In this document: positions 7,350 through 15,965 of the stretch, piece by piece | How positions within the stretch are numbered: position 1 is the first letter of the stretch | Layout of the letters: every line of letters starts with the position of its first letter | Origin: Massilia sp. HP4 | Lineage (GTDB): Bacteria > Pseudomonadota > Gammaproteobacteria > Burkholderiales > Burkholderiaceae_D | NCBI RefSeq assembly: GCF_005222695.1 | Contig: NZ_STGG01000047.1 | Span: forward strand, 108,551 to 172,550 | Direction: 5' to 3' | Length of the DNA: 64,000 bases | Program-made: the position numbers and the translations under genes | Notes under the pieces: generated by a model | What the model saw: the letters and a program-made list of their open reading frames with translations, nothing else | Told to the model about the DNA's origin: nothing | Databases searched by the model: none

Positions 7350-8720
7350 ATGGCAATTCGCGACAATTTCAGCTATACCGATATGGAAGAGTGGCTCGAC
7401 GCAAAGCGGGTCACCGAGATCGAATGCCTGGTGCCCGACCTGACCGGGGTAGCGCGCGGCAAGATCCTGCCGCGCGTAAAATTCACCGACGACCGCGGCA
7501 TGCGCCTGCCCGAAGTGGTGCTGGGCATGACCGTCACCGGCAATACGCCCGAGCGCGATGCCGCCTACGAGCGCGCCATCTCGAGCATCGACCGCGACAT
7601 GATCCTCAAGGCCGACCCTACCACCATCACTATGGTGCCGTGGGCGGCCGATCCTACCGCGCAAGTGATCCACGATTGCTATTACGCCGACGGCCGGCTG
7701 GTGGACTTCGCGCCGCGCAGCGTGCTGCGGCGCGTGCTCAAGCTGTATGAGCAGCGCGGCTGGAAGCCGGTGGTGGCGCCCGAGCTCGAGTTCTATCTCA
7801 CCGCCAAGAACATCGATCCCGACCTGCCGCTGGCGGCCCCGATCGGCCGCAGCGGCCGCGCCGAGACCAGCCGCCAGGTGTACAGCATCGACGCGGTCAA
7901 CGAATTCGATCCGCTGTTCGAGGACATCTACGATTACTGCGAGATGATGAACCTCGATGTCGACACCCTGATCCACGAGATCGGCGCCGGCCAGATGGAA
8001 ATCAACTTCCAGCACGGCGAGCCGCTCGGCCTGGCCGACAAGGTCTTCTATTTCAAGCGCACCCTGCGCGAGGCCGCGCTCAAGCACGATATGTACGCCA
8101 CCTTCATGGCCAAGCCGATGGCCGGCGAACCCGGTTCGGCGATGCACGTGCACCAGAGCGTGGTCGACGCCGAGACCGGCAAGAACATCTTCAGCAACGA
8201 CGACGGTTCGCCGTCGACGCTGTTCCAGCAGTATATCGGCGGCCTGCAGCGCTATATGCCGTCGGCGATGGCGATCGTCGCGCCCTACGTCAATTCCTAC
8301 CGCCGCATCGTGCGCGAGACGGCGGCGCCGATCAACCTACAGTGGGGCATCGACAACCGCACCGTGGGCTTCCGGGTGCCGGTCTCGGGCTCGCAAGACC
8401 GCCGCGTGGAAAACCGGGTAATCGGGGCCGACGCCAATCCCTACCTGGCGCTGGCGATCACACTGGCCTGCGGCTACCTTGGCATGACCGAGGCGCTTGA
8501 ACCGTCAGCGATGGTCGAAGGGAACGCCTACGATATGCCGGTGGAGCTGCCGCAGGGGCTGTCCGAGGCGATCACCCTGCTGCGGCGCGAGGACCGGCTG
8601 CGCGACGTGCTGGGAGAGAGGTTCATCGACGTGTACACGGCGGTGAAGGAGCTCGAGCATCGCGAATTCATGCAGGTGATCAGCCCTTGGGAGCGGGAGC
8701 ACCTGCTGCTGCATGTTTGA
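7350..8720 (+). CDS. puuA: Glutamine synthetase family protein, gamma-glutamylputrescine synthetase-like
   Basis: This ATP-dependent glutamate-amine ligase of the glutamine synthetase fold probably joins glutamate to putrescine as the first step of the Puu route. The 456-residue protein (E. coli PuuA 472) has the beta-grasp N-terminal domain (about 1-105) and the catalytic domain. The latter shows VVAPELEFYL, the metal-binding EIGAGQMEINF, HVHQS and the late ENRVIGADANPYLALA. A GTG at 7338 is in frame, but the ATG at 7350 follows GTGAGAGA at better spacing. It lacks the GlnA adenylylation-loop context, and its place directly after the PuuD-like gene supports PuuA over GlnA. Confidence 0.82.
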   Translation: MAIRDNFSYTDMEEWLDAKRVTEIECLVPDLTGVARGKILPRVKFTDDRGMRLPEVVLGMTVTGNTPERDAAYERAISSIDRDMILKADPTTITMVPWAADPTAQVIHDCYYADGRLVDFAPRSVLRRVLKLYEQRGWKPVVAPELEFYLTAKNIDPDLPLAAPIGRSGRAETSRQVYSIDAVNEFDPLFEDIYDYCEMMNLDVDTLIHEIGAGQMEINFQHGEPLGLADKVFYFKRTLREAALKHDMYATFMAKPMAGEPGSAMHVHQSVVDAETGKNIFSNDDGSPSTLFQQYIGGLQRYMPSAMAIVAPYVNSYRRIVRETAAPINLQWGIDNRTVGFRVPVSGSQDRRVENRVIGADANPYLALAITLACGYLGMTEALEPSAMVEGNAYDMPVELPQGLSEAITLLRREDRLRDVLGERFIDVYTAVKELEHREFMQVISPWEREHLLLHV

Positions 8721-8734
8721 TTCAACGATCGCGA

Positions 8735-10195
8735 TCAGCCCTGCGCTTCCAGCACATCCTGCGTCTGCCCACGATTCTTGAACACCTGCGGCGCCAGCGA
8801 CCCCGCCACCATGCCGACGAAGGCCGCGATCAGCCCCGCCAGCTGGCCCGGGAAATGCTCGCCGAGCGCCGTGATCTGCTCGAAGAACAGGATCCAGGTA
8901 AACAGCCCCGCGCCAATCGAGAAGATGGCGCCCTGGGTGGTGGCGCGCTTCCAGTAGATGCCCATCACCAGCGGAATGAAGGCGCCGACCAGCGGCACCT
9001 GGTAGGCGCCCGACACCAGCTCGTAGATCGAGGTGCCTTCCATCGCGATCGCGTACAGCAGCACCAGGGCCGCGAACACCACGATCGAGATCCGCATCGC
9101 GAACAGCTGCTCACGGTCGGTCATGCCGGGCCGCAGGTTCTTGAGGATGTTCTCGACAAAACTGGTCGACGGCGCCAGCAGGGTGGCCGACGAGGTGCTC
9201 TTGATCGCCGACAGCAGGGCGCCGAAGAACAGGATCTGCATGAACAGCGGCATCTGCGTCATCACGAAGGTCGGCAGCAGGCGCTGGTAGTCGTTCTGCG
9301 CCAGGTCGAGGGCGGTACTGCCCATCACGACCACGGCGGCGGCCACGATGAACATCGGCACGAAGGCGAACACGATGTAGCTGGCGCCGCCGACGATGGC
9401 GCCGGTGCGCGCGGTCGGCGCGTCCTTGGCCGACATCACGCGCTGGAACACGTCCTGCTGCGGGATCGAGCCGAACATCATCGTGATCGCGGCGGCGATG
9501 AAGAACAGGATGTCATTGAAACTCGGCTCCGGCAAGAAACGCCACAAGTCGGCCTGCTGCGCCATTGCCAGCACATTGCCGGCGCCGCCGGCCAGGTCGG
9601 CGGCGAACCAGGCGATCACGCTCATGCCCACCACCAGCACGATCATCTGGATGAAGTCGGTCACGGCGACCGCCAAAAAGCCGCCCACCACCACATAGAT
9701 CAGCACCGTCAGGGTGCCGACGATCATGCCCACGGCCGGCGACATCGCGCCCGCGGTCAGCACCGTGAACACCAGGCCCAGCGCGGTGATCTGGGCCGCG
9801 ACCCAGCCCAGGTAGCTCATGATGATGGCGACCGAGCAGAACACCTCGACGCCCTTGCCGTAGCGCTGGCGGTAGTAGTCGCCGATCGTCAGCAGGTTCA
9901 GTTTGTAGAGCCGGGCGGCGAAGAACATGCCGACCAGGATCAGGCACATGCCGGCCCCGAACGGATCCTCGACCACCGCGTTCAGGCCGCCCTGCACGAA
10001 CTTGGCCGGGATGCCCATCACGGTCTCGGCGCCGAACCAGGTGGCGAAGGTGGTGGTGATCACCATGACCAGCGGCAGGCTGCGGCCGGCGACGGCGAAG
10101 TCGCTGGTATTCTTGATCCGCGTGCCCGCCCACATGCCCAGGGCAAGCGTACCGAGCAGGTAGAGCGCGACGAAGGAAATGAGGGTGATATTCAT
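8735..10195 (-). CDS. Sodium:solute symporter (SSS family)
   Basis: This is an inner-membrane secondary transporter of the SSS/SLC5 family that couples Na+ (or H+) to uptake of a small organic solute. The 486-residue protein has about 13 hydrophobic helices beginning at residue 5, with the family stretches FATWFGAETVMG (about 51-62) and GALLSAIKSTSSATLLAPS (sodium-site region). It converges on the puuA-like gene with a 14-bp gap and lies downstream of the LytS/LytTR pair on the same strand. The substrate is unknown. Context leaves a polyamine/amino acid or a LytTR-controlled carboxylate as possibilities, and I cannot choose. Confidence 0.85.
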   Translation of the reverse strand: MNITLISFVALYLLGTLALGMWAGTRIKNTSDFAVAGRSLPLVMVITTTFATWFGAETVMGIPAKFVQGGLNAVVEDPFGAGMCLILVGMFFAARLYKLNLLTIGDYYRQRYGKGVEVFCSVAIIMSYLGWVAAQITALGLVFTVLTAGAMSPAVGMIVGTLTVLIYVVVGGFLAVAVTDFIQMIVLVVGMSVIAWFAADLAGGAGNVLAMAQQADLWRFLPEPSFNDILFFIAAAITMMFGSIPQQDVFQRVMSAKDAPTARTGAIVGGASYIVFAFVPMFIVAAAVVVMGSTALDLAQNDYQRLLPTFVMTQMPLFMQILFFGALLSAIKSTSSATLLAPSTSFVENILKNLRPGMTDREQLFAMRISIVVFAALVLLYAIAMEGTSIYELVSGAYQVPLVGAFIPLVMGIYWKRATTQGAIFSIGAGLFTWILFFEQITALGEHFPGQLAGLIAAFVGMVAGSLAPQVFKNRGQTQDVLEAQG

Positions 10196-10309
10196 GCTGG
10201 TGAATGCTCCGGGGCCAGGAATTATTATCGGGCGGAAAATCCGCGATTATAAAGGCAGAACCCGGCGGTATGATCAGATTGCGCTGATTTGTTTTCGTGA
10301 AAATGCGGT

Positions 10310-11047
10310 CTAGATCGCCATCTCGCGCAGCAGCTTGGAGGCCTCGCGGTTGGCCCCGATGCAGGCGCCGTCGCGCATGCGGATCTGCAGCTGCGACTGT
10401 TCGTCGGCGCGCATCGACTCGACGAAATCGAGGTTCACCAGCGCCGAGCGGTGCACGCGGATGAAGCGTTGCGGGTCGAGCTGGGTTTCCAGCTCCGAGA
10501 TCCCGATCCGCACCAGGAAATGCTGGCCGCGCGCCACGATCACCGTGTACTTCGAATCGGCCTTCATGTATTCGATCTCGCCCACGGCCAGCGGAAAGAT
10601 GCGGCCGCGGTCGCGTACCAGGATGCGCTCGAGCCGCGCCGGTGCGCTCGCCGCCCGTGCCAGCGCGTCTTCCAGCGCCGGGCGCTCGTGCGCCGCGCCT
10701 TCCATCAGGCGCGCCACGCTGGCCGCGAACCGCGCCCGCGTGAAAGGCTTGAGCAGGTAGTCGACCGCGTGCAGCTCGAAAGCGGTGACCGCGTACTGGT
10801 CGTAGGCGGTGGTGAACACGATTTGCGGCAGGTAGTCGAGCCGGCGCAGCACTTCGAGGCCGGTCATCTCGGGCATCTGGATGTCCATGAAGACGACATC
10901 GGGCCGCAGCAGCCCGATGCGCTCCAGGGCGCTGGCGCCATCGGCGGCTTCGCCCACCAGGCGCAGGCCTGGATGGGCATAGATGGCGTCGCGCAGCACG
11001 TCGCGCGCCAGCGGTTCGTCTTCGGCGAAGAATACGGTCTTGGTCAT
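10310..11047 (-). CDS. LytTR-family response regulator
   Basis: This cytoplasmic transcription factor has an N-terminal receiver (about 1-120) with the acidic pocket AEDEP, the phospho-acceptor Asp in VVFMDIQMPEMTG and the Lys in LLKPFT. A C-terminal LytTR beta-type DNA-binding domain (about 140-243) shows IEYMKADSKYT and FIRVHRSALVN. The product is 245 residues. The ATG at 11047 is preferred over a TTG at 11059 that would overlap the kinase gene; the kinase stop is then 4 bp upstream. It forms a pair with the LytS-type kinase and may control the symporter just downstream. Target promoters are not evident. Confidence 0.9.
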   Translation of the reverse strand: MTKTVFFAEDEPLARDVLRDAIYAHPGLRLVGEAADGASALERIGLLRPDVVFMDIQMPEMTGLEVLRRLDYLPQIVFTTAYDQYAVTAFELHAVDYLLKPFTRARFAASVARLMEGAAHERPALEDALARAASAPARLERILVRDRGRIFPLAVGEIEYMKADSKYTVIVARGQHFLVRIGISELETQLDPQRFIRVHRSALVNLDFVESMRADEQSQLQIRMRDGACIGANREASKLLREMAI

Positions 11048-11051
11048 GGTG

Positions 11052-12110
11052 TCAGGCAAGGGGCAAGGTGATGCAGGCGGCGAAGCCGGCGCCGGGACGG
11101 GAATCGATGGCCAGTGCAGCGCGGCCGGCGTAGTCGAGTTCGAGACGGCGGCCGATGGTGCGGATCCCCAGGCCGGGCGAGGCGGCGATCGTGTCTTGCG
11201 CGGCGCCGGGACCGTCGTCGCGCACCGTCAGGCGCAGCAGGCCGGCATCCAGGTCGCGCCGGCCTTCGATGCGCAGCATGCCGGGCCGGGTGTAGGGATT
11301 GAAGGCGTGCTTGATGCTGTTCTCGATCAGCGGTTGCAGGGTCAGGGCCGGCAGCACGAAGTCGCCCATGTCGGGATCGACATCCCACTGCACCTGCAGG
11401 CGCGTCCCGAGGCGCAGCTGCTCGAGCTCCAGGTAGTCGCGCACGAACTGCAGCTCGGCATCGAGCGTGACGCGGTCGGCGCCGCCGCGTTCGGTGTCCA
11501 GCACATAGCGCAGCATGTCCGAAAACTGGAATAGCGCGGTCTCGGCCGCGGCCGGATTGCGCTGGGTGAGGGCGATGATCGAGTGCAGGGTATTGAACAG
11601 GAAGTGGGGATTGAGCTTGCTGCGCAGCGCGCCCAGCTCGGCGGCGACCAGCAGGGTTTGCGCCTGCTGGGCCGCCAGCGCCTGGCGCTGGGCGGCGGCA
11701 TTGGCGCGCACGGTCTGGAAGATGCCGGCCATCAGGGCGTAGCCCATCACGCTGTACATCAGCGGCCAGGCATGCCAGGACAGCGGGCGCCCGTCGCCCT
11801 TTTGAAGTGACAGGATGATCAGGTGCGCAAAAATCGCGAAGGCGACGGCCCCGGCCAGGTGGATGGCCAGGCGCGCGCCGGTGGACAGGTCGCGCCGCTC
11901 CATCCAGCCGGTGAGCGGCCATACGAGCGCCAGCAGCACGCCGCCGGAACCGGTGGTGACGAAGGCATAGGCGATCAGCATCGGATCGAACCGCCCGGCG
12001 GCCAGCTCGTCGGCCTGTACCACCAGGCCCACCAGGACCACATAGGTGACCCAGGCGCCGATATAGATGCGCCACATGGGCGAAAGTGACATGGGCTTGG
12101 TGAAGTTCAT
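11052..12110 (-). CDS. LytS/YehU-type sensor histidine kinase
   Basis: This is a membrane sensor kinase that partners with the adjacent LytTR regulator. The 352-residue protein has four to five hydrophobic helices in the first 170 residues, then the His_kinase phosphoacceptor region of the LytS type, LNPHFLFNTLHSI, with the His of NPHF as the likely phosphorylation site. An HATPase_c domain follows with LQPLIENSIKHAF (N box) and RDDGPG and GLGIRTI (G boxes). The frame extends upstream to 12245 but the N-terminal extension is Arg-rich and unlike the family. The ATG at 12110 gives MNFTKPMSLSP after CGGGA. It lies divergent to the deoR-type gene. Confidence 0.88.
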   Translation of the reverse strand: MNFTKPMSLSPMWRIYIGAWVTYVVLVGLVVQADELAAGRFDPMLIAYAFVTTGSGGVLLALVWPLTGWMERRDLSTGARLAIHLAGAVAFAIFAHLIILSLQKGDGRPLSWHAWPLMYSVMGYALMAGIFQTVRANAAAQRQALAAQQAQTLLVAAELGALRSKLNPHFLFNTLHSIIALTQRNPAAAETALFQFSDMLRYVLDTERGGADRVTLDAELQFVRDYLELEQLRLGTRLQVQWDVDPDMGDFVLPALTLQPLIENSIKHAFNPYTRPGMLRIEGRRDLDAGLLRLTVRDDGPGAAQDTIAASPGLGIRTIGRRLELDYAGRAALAIDSRPGAGFAACITLPLA

Positions 12111-12210
12111 TCCCGCAGTATCGTCGAGATCGGGCCGCCTGCGCCATGCCATGCGCCCGGATGCGGGAATATGGCGCGAATTGCCAGCTACGCGTGACGA
12201 GTCGCGGCGG

Positions 12211-12250
12211 TGCGTGTTTTTGCATGTTGTTGCACGAATCTGCATGTTTG
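12211..12250 (+). promoter_or_regulatory. Four phased 10-bp repeats, candidate operator
   Basis: TGCGTGTTTT, TGCATGTTGT, TGCACGAATC and TGCATGTTTG follow each other without spacers (12211-12250), so each TGCRYG core sits on the same face of the helix. They lie between the divergent kinase and deoR genes, 37 bp before the deoR start. DeoR-type repressors often bind short repeats near their own promoter, so autoregulation is plausible. Confidence 0.5.
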
Positions 12251-12286
12251 CGTAAAGTGAGGCACCGAATTCGAAGGAGCGAACCC

Positions 12287-13063
12287 ATGCAATTGCCAGA
12301 AGAACGGCGCCAGATGATCGTCGACGCCGTCGAGCGCGAGGGCCGGGTGCTGGCCGCCGAACTGGCGGGCCGGCTGGCGGCGTCCGAAGACACCATCCGG
12401 CGCGACCTGCGCGACCTCGACGCCGCCGGCCTGCTGCGGCGCGTGCACGGCGGCGCGGTGCGGCTGCGGCCGGCGGCGAACTTCGGCGCGCGCGCCGAGA
12501 CCGACCTGCCGCGCAAGCAGCTGCTGGCGCAGGGCCTGCGCGCCTGCATCCGTCCCGGCGACACGGTGCTGGTCGACGCCGGCTCCACCCACCTGGCGCT
12601 GGCGCGGCAGCTGGACGACGGCTGCGCCGCGGCCATCGTCACCAACAGTCCGCAGATCGCGCTCGCGCTGGGGCATTTCCGGCGCACGCGCATCGTGCTG
12701 CTGGGCGGGACCTACCATCCCGACGAAGGCGCGACCTATGGCGCTGCCACCCTGGCCGAAGTCGGGCGCCTGCGTCCCGACCTGGCCCTGGTCGGCGTCT
12801 GCGGCGTGGACGTCGAGCGCGGGCTGGCGGCCTCGAACCCTGAAGAAGCGGCGCTCAAGCACGCGATGCTGGAGGCCAGCGCACGCTGCGCCGCGGCGGT
12901 GCTCAACGAACGGTTCGACGACCGCGCGCCTTTCGTGTTCGGCGCGCTCGACCGGATCGACCAATTGGTGCTGGAGTGCGATGCGCCGCCGCCGGCCGTC
13001 GCCCGCCTGCGCGCGCTCCATCCTGCACTCGACCTCACATTCACCACCAAGGCCCAAGCATGA
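12287..13063 (+). CDS. DeoR/GlpR-family transcriptional regulator
   Basis: This is a repressor of the DeoR family: an N-terminal winged helix-turn-helix (about 1-58, SEDTIRRDLRDLDAAGLLRRVHGGA) and a C-terminal sugar-phosphate-sensing domain of the ribose-5-phosphate-isomerase-like fold (VLVDAGSTHLAL, VTNSPQIALAL, LLGGTYH). It is 258 residues, the normal length. The ATG at 12287 follows AAGGAG; the longer open frame from 12146 is not credible. Its stop overlaps the start of the MFS gene in ATGA, so it most likely regulates that carrier. The effector cannot be named from sequence. Confidence 0.9.
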   Translation: MQLPEERRQMIVDAVEREGRVLAAELAGRLAASEDTIRRDLRDLDAAGLLRRVHGGAVRLRPAANFGARAETDLPRKQLLAQGLRACIRPGDTVLVDAGSTHLALARQLDDGCAAAIVTNSPQIALALGHFRRTRIVLLGGTYHPDEGATYGAATLAEVGRLRPDLALVGVCGVDVERGLAASNPEEAALKHAMLEASARCAAAVLNERFDDRAPFVFGALDRIDQLVLECDAPPPAVARLRALHPALDLTFTTKAQA

Positions 13064-14208
13064 CCCACGTCACCACTGCCATCCCCCGCGGCGTCGAGGC
13101 CGGCCGCTGGGCCATCTCGACCGTCTTCCTGCTCAACGGCGCCGGCATCGGCCTGTGGGCGGCCCATGTGCCGACCGTGCAGGCGCGCATGGGCATCGAT
13201 ACCGGCATGCTCAGCCTGGTGCTGCTCACCATCGCCGGCGGCGCCCTGATGGCGATGCCGCTGATGGGCGGCCTGACCGGGCGCTGGGGCACGCGCCGCA
13301 TGGTGCTGCTGTCGGGCTTTGCCTTCGCCCTGATGACGGCCGTGATCATGAGCATGCCGAGACTGCCGCTGCTGTTCGTGGCGGCCTTCCTGTTCGGCGT
13401 GTCCAACGGCGCGCTCGACGTCGCGATGAACGCCAACGCCAGCGAGATCGAGACCGCGCGCGGCCTGCCGACCATGTCCTCGTTCCACGGCTTCTTCAGC
13501 CTGGGCGGCCTGTTCGGCGCCAGCCTGGGCGGGGTGCTGGTCGGCCAGGGCCTGGGCCATGGCGAAGGCGCGCTGATGGTGGGCGTGGCCACCGCCGTGG
13601 TGCTGGCCCTGACGGCGCCGCGCGTGATGGGCTTCGCCGCGCACGCCAGCGGCAGCCACTTCATGCTGCCGCGCGGCGCGGCGCTCGGACTGGGCATGCT
13701 GGCGCTGCTGTGCTTCGCGGTCGAAGGCGCGCTGGTCGACTGGAGCGCGCTGCTGCTGGAAGAGCGCACCGGCGCCTCGCCGGCGTCGGCCGCGCTGGGC
13801 TATTCGGCGTTCTCGATCGCGATGGCGGCCTGCCGCTTCGCGGGCGACCGCATCATCCTGCGTGTCGGCGCGGTGCGGGTGATGGTGATCGGCGGCCTGG
13901 CGATGTTCGCCGGCCTTGCCCTGGCGGTGCTCAGCACGAACTTCGTGGTCTCGAGCGCCGGCTTCGCCCTGGTCGGCCTGGGCGCGGCCAATGTCGTGCC
14001 GCTGCTGTTCGGCGCCGCCGCGCGCATCCCGGGCATGCATCCGGGCGCCGGCGTGGCGGCGGTGGCGACCCTGGGCTATGGCGGCCTGCTGCTGGCGCCA
14101 CCGGTGCTGGGCTGGGGCGCGATGCACTCGAGCGTGATGGTGGCGCTCGGCGCGCTGTCGCTGTCGGGGCTCGTGATCGCGCTGAGCGCGCGCGTGCTCA
14201 AGAAGTAG
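13060..14208 (+). CDS. MFS transporter (YbjJ-like)
   Basis: This 12-helix inner-membrane carrier of the major facilitator superfamily has 382 residues. Helices start near residue 14, and the loop between helices 2 and 3 shows the MFS signature variant GGLTGRWGTRRM. The stretch FGVSNGALDVAMNANASEIE recalls the YbjJ/FucP-like branch. The ATG at 13060 overlaps the stop of the deoR-type gene (ATGA), which implies translational coupling. The pairing with a sugar-phosphate-sensing repressor suggests a sugar or sugar-like substrate, but this is inference. Its 3' end overlaps the convergent thpR gene by 11 bp. Confidence 0.85.
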   Translation: MTHVTTAIPRGVEAGRWAISTVFLLNGAGIGLWAAHVPTVQARMGIDTGMLSLVLLTIAGGALMAMPLMGGLTGRWGTRRMVLLSGFAFALMTAVIMSMPRLPLLFVAAFLFGVSNGALDVAMNANASEIETARGLPTMSSFHGFFSLGGLFGASLGGVLVGQGLGHGEGALMVGVATAVVLALTAPRVMGFAAHASGSHFMLPRGAALGLGMLALLCFAVEGALVDWSALLLEERTGASPASAALGYSAFSIAMAACRFAGDRIILRVGAVRVMVIGGLAMFAGLALAVLSTNFVVSSAGFALVGLGAANVVPLLFGAAARIPGMHPGAGVAAVATLGYGGLLLAPPVLGWGAMHSSVMVALGALSLSGLVIALSARVLKK

Positions 14209-14710
14209 GGTAGTGGCGCAGGACGGTGTAGATGCCGTCGCGCGATTCGACCAGCGCATAGCCGCCCACGTCCCAGGCGATCGGTGCGTCGATCCCGGGC
14301 AGGGCGACGTCGCCCGCGCGGCGCGCCATCGTGACGTGGGGCCGGTAGGCACGCGCCTCGGGCTGCAGGCCGAGGTCGGCCAGTGCCTTTGTCAAGCGCC
14401 CGTGCAGGGCCAGTAACTGCGGTGGCGTCGCCAGCGGCTCGAGCACAGCAATCCCGTGCGGCCATAGCACTGGCGTGCCGACGTCCAGCCGGAACGGTTC
14501 GAACGGCACGGAAAATCCATCCACGCATCCGGGCAGGCGCTCGGTCGGAACGCTGCCCAGGAAGTGCAAGGTCAGGTGCAGCTTGTCGGTGTGGACCGGC
14601 GTTGCTCCGCGCGGCCAATGCCAGGCATCGCGCGCTTCGCGCAACTGGTGGCGCACGGCAGTGTCGGGCCACAGGGCCAGGAACAGACGGGAAGTCTCCT
14701 GCTGGCCCAT
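14198..14710 (-). CDS. thpR: RNA 2',3'-cyclic phosphodiesterase (2H family)
   Basis: This is a 2H-phosphoesterase that opens 2',3'-cyclic phosphate ends on RNA (formerly 2'-5' RNA ligase). The 170-residue protein has the two diagnostic HxTx motifs: HLTLHFLG near residue 45 and HVTMAR near residue 124, which supply the paired catalytic histidines. Length and spacing agree with E. coli ThpR (176). It lies 10 bp downstream of panB on the same strand and may be read from the panB transcript. Its biological substrate in bacteria is uncertain. Confidence 0.88.
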   Translation of the reverse strand: MGQQETSRLFLALWPDTAVRHQLREARDAWHWPRGATPVHTDKLHLTLHFLGSVPTERLPGCVDGFSVPFEPFRLDVGTPVLWPHGIAVLEPLATPPQLLALHGRLTKALADLGLQPEARAYRPHVTMARRAGDVALPGIDAPIAWDVGGYALVESRDGIYTVLRHYPTS

Positions 14711-14720
14711 GCCGATCCCC

Positions 14721-15587
14721 TTAGAAGCAGTGCTCCGGCGCCGGGAAGCTGCCGTCCTTCACCGCCGCCACATAGGCCATCACGGCGGCGTCGATGCTGG
14801 TCTGGCCGTCCATGAAGTTCTTCACGAAGCGCGCCTTGCGGCCCGGGAACACGCCCAGCAGATCATGCATCACCAGCACCTGGCCCGAGCAGTCGGGGCC
14901 GGCGCCGATGCCGATGGTCGGCACCGACAACAGCTCGGTGACTTCCTTGCCCAGCACCGCCGGCACCGCCTCGAGCAGCACCACGGCGGCGCCGGCCGCC
15001 TGCAGCGCCAGCGCATCGGCCTTCAGGCGCTCGGCGCCTTCGCCGGTCTTGCCCTGCACCTTGAAGCCGCCCAGCTGGTGCACGAACTGCGGGGTCAGGC
15101 CGATGTGCGCGCACACCGGGATGCCGCGCTCGACCAGCAGGCGCACGGTGCCGGCCAGCCAGGCGCCGCCCTCGATCTTGACCATGTGGGCGCCGGCGCG
15201 CATCAGCTGCACCGCGCTGTCGTAGGCCTGCTGTGGATTGCCGTAGCTGCCGAAGGGCATATCGGCCAGCACCAGCGCGTTCTTGTTGCCGCGCGCGACC
15301 GAGGCCGTGTGGTAGACCATGTCGGCCACCGTCACCGGCAGGGTCGAGTCGTGGCCGGCGCAGACCATGCCCAGCGAATCGCCGATCAGGAGGATCTCGA
15401 CGCCGCAGCGGTCCATCAGCGAGGCGAAACTGGCGTCGTAGCAGGTCAGCATCGCGATCCTGTCGCCGGCTGCGCGCTTGGCGAGCAGCGCGGGAACGGT
15501 CACGGCCTTCGGCAATGCCGGCACCGGCGTCGGCACCGTGGCCGCTGCGGTCGGGGTCATGTCGTTACCCTGCAAATAAGAGCTCAT
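14721..15587 (-). CDS. panB: 3-methyl-2-oxobutanoate hydroxymethyltransferase
   Basis: PanB transfers a hydroxymethyl group from methylene-tetrahydrofolate to alpha-ketoisovalerate, the first committed step to pantothenate and CoA. The (beta/alpha)8 enzyme shows [14 protein letters not shown], the Mg-binding [23 protein letters not shown] and [20 protein letters not shown] take the ATG at 15587 (288 residues), 8 nt after AAAGGA. An in-frame ATG at 15560 would give 279 residues, nearer the E. coli length (264). The usual partner panC is not adjacent. An Ala/Pro-rich stretch of about 20 residues precedes the conserved core. Confidence 0.95.
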   Translation of the reverse strand: MSSYLQGNDMTPTAAATVPTPVPALPKAVTVPALLAKRAAGDRIAMLTCYDASFASLMDRCGVEILLIGDSLGMVCAGHDSTLPVTVADMVYHTASVARGNKNALVLADMPFGSYGNPQQAYDSAVQLMRAGAHMVKIEGGAWLAGTVRLLVERGIPVCAHIGLTPQFVHQLGGFKVQGKTGEGAERLKADALALQAAGAAVVLLEAVPAVLGKEVTELLSVPTIGIGAGPDCSGQVLVMHDLLGVFPGRKARFVKNFMDGQTSIDAAVMAYVAAVKDGSFPAPEHCF

Positions 15588-15769
15588 ACAAAAAATCCTT
15601 TGAAAAACGGAAACGTCCAGACTGCGTAGTGTAATGCGGCGCCCGCGAACGTGCATGCGGGCGTGGAGATCCGGGCAAGCGCCCGGCGCCCGCCCGGCGC
15701 GACCGGTACGGGACACCTATCGAAAAACCCATTCAATTAAATCATGTAATCACTCCGCCTTTCGGCGGA

Positions 15770-15789
15770 GTCGAATATATTTACAGTGC
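15770..15789 (+). promoter_or_regulatory. Candidate enhancer site shared with PEP-CTERM gene 1
   Basis: GTCGAATATATTTACAGTGC matches the distal activator repeat of the first PEP-CTERM gene at 13 of 20 positions. All three copies fit GTCGA-N2-A-N-A-N-TT-N-CA. It ends about 49 bp before the -24 element, like the 40 bp seen at the other promoter. Confidence 0.5.
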
Positions 15790-15837
15790 ATAAAAGCCGG
15801 AAAGTCGGATCGCTGAATAATCAATGGTTTATGCGGT

Positions 15838-15853
15838 TGGCATGATTCTGGCT
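15838..15853 (+). promoter_or_regulatory. Sigma-54-like promoter of PEP-CTERM protein 2
   Basis: TGGCATGATTCTGGCT has the invariant GG (15839-15840) and GC (15851-15852) with exactly 10 bp between, and two mismatches to TGGCACG-N4-TTGCT. Transcription would start near 15864, leaving a leader of about 100 nt to the ATG at 15966. Confidence 0.65.
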
Positions 15854-15965
15854 TTGCGATAAATCACGCAAAACGACCAGAAAGGAAAATGTAAAACCGA
15901 CGATTGGATAAGTTGCAAACAACAGCTTGAAATGAAAAACTCATATCCCTGAAAGGACAAGCAAA

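Larger units (their letters stand above)
15588..15965. other. Regulatory spacer between panB and PEP-CTERM protein 2
   Basis: This 378-bp gap is visibly AT-richer from about 15720 on. It contains an 8-bp perfect hairpin ACTCCGCC/GGCGGAGT (15752-15759, 15764-15771), a 20-mer resembling the activator site of the other PEP-CTERM gene (15770-15789), and a sigma-54-like promoter (15838-15853). The part next to panB holds nothing that I can name. Confidence 0.6.

Noticed and set aside
7350..8720. The ligase as housekeeping glutamine synthetase GlnA
   Set aside because: The adjacent PuuD-like hydrolase and the sequence style fit gamma-glutamylputrescine synthetase better; no ntrBC is near.
8687..10252. 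A 521-residue plus-strand frame opposite the symporter
   Set aside because: Its product is His/Arg/Asp-rich and without domains; the minus-strand symporter has proper membrane helices.
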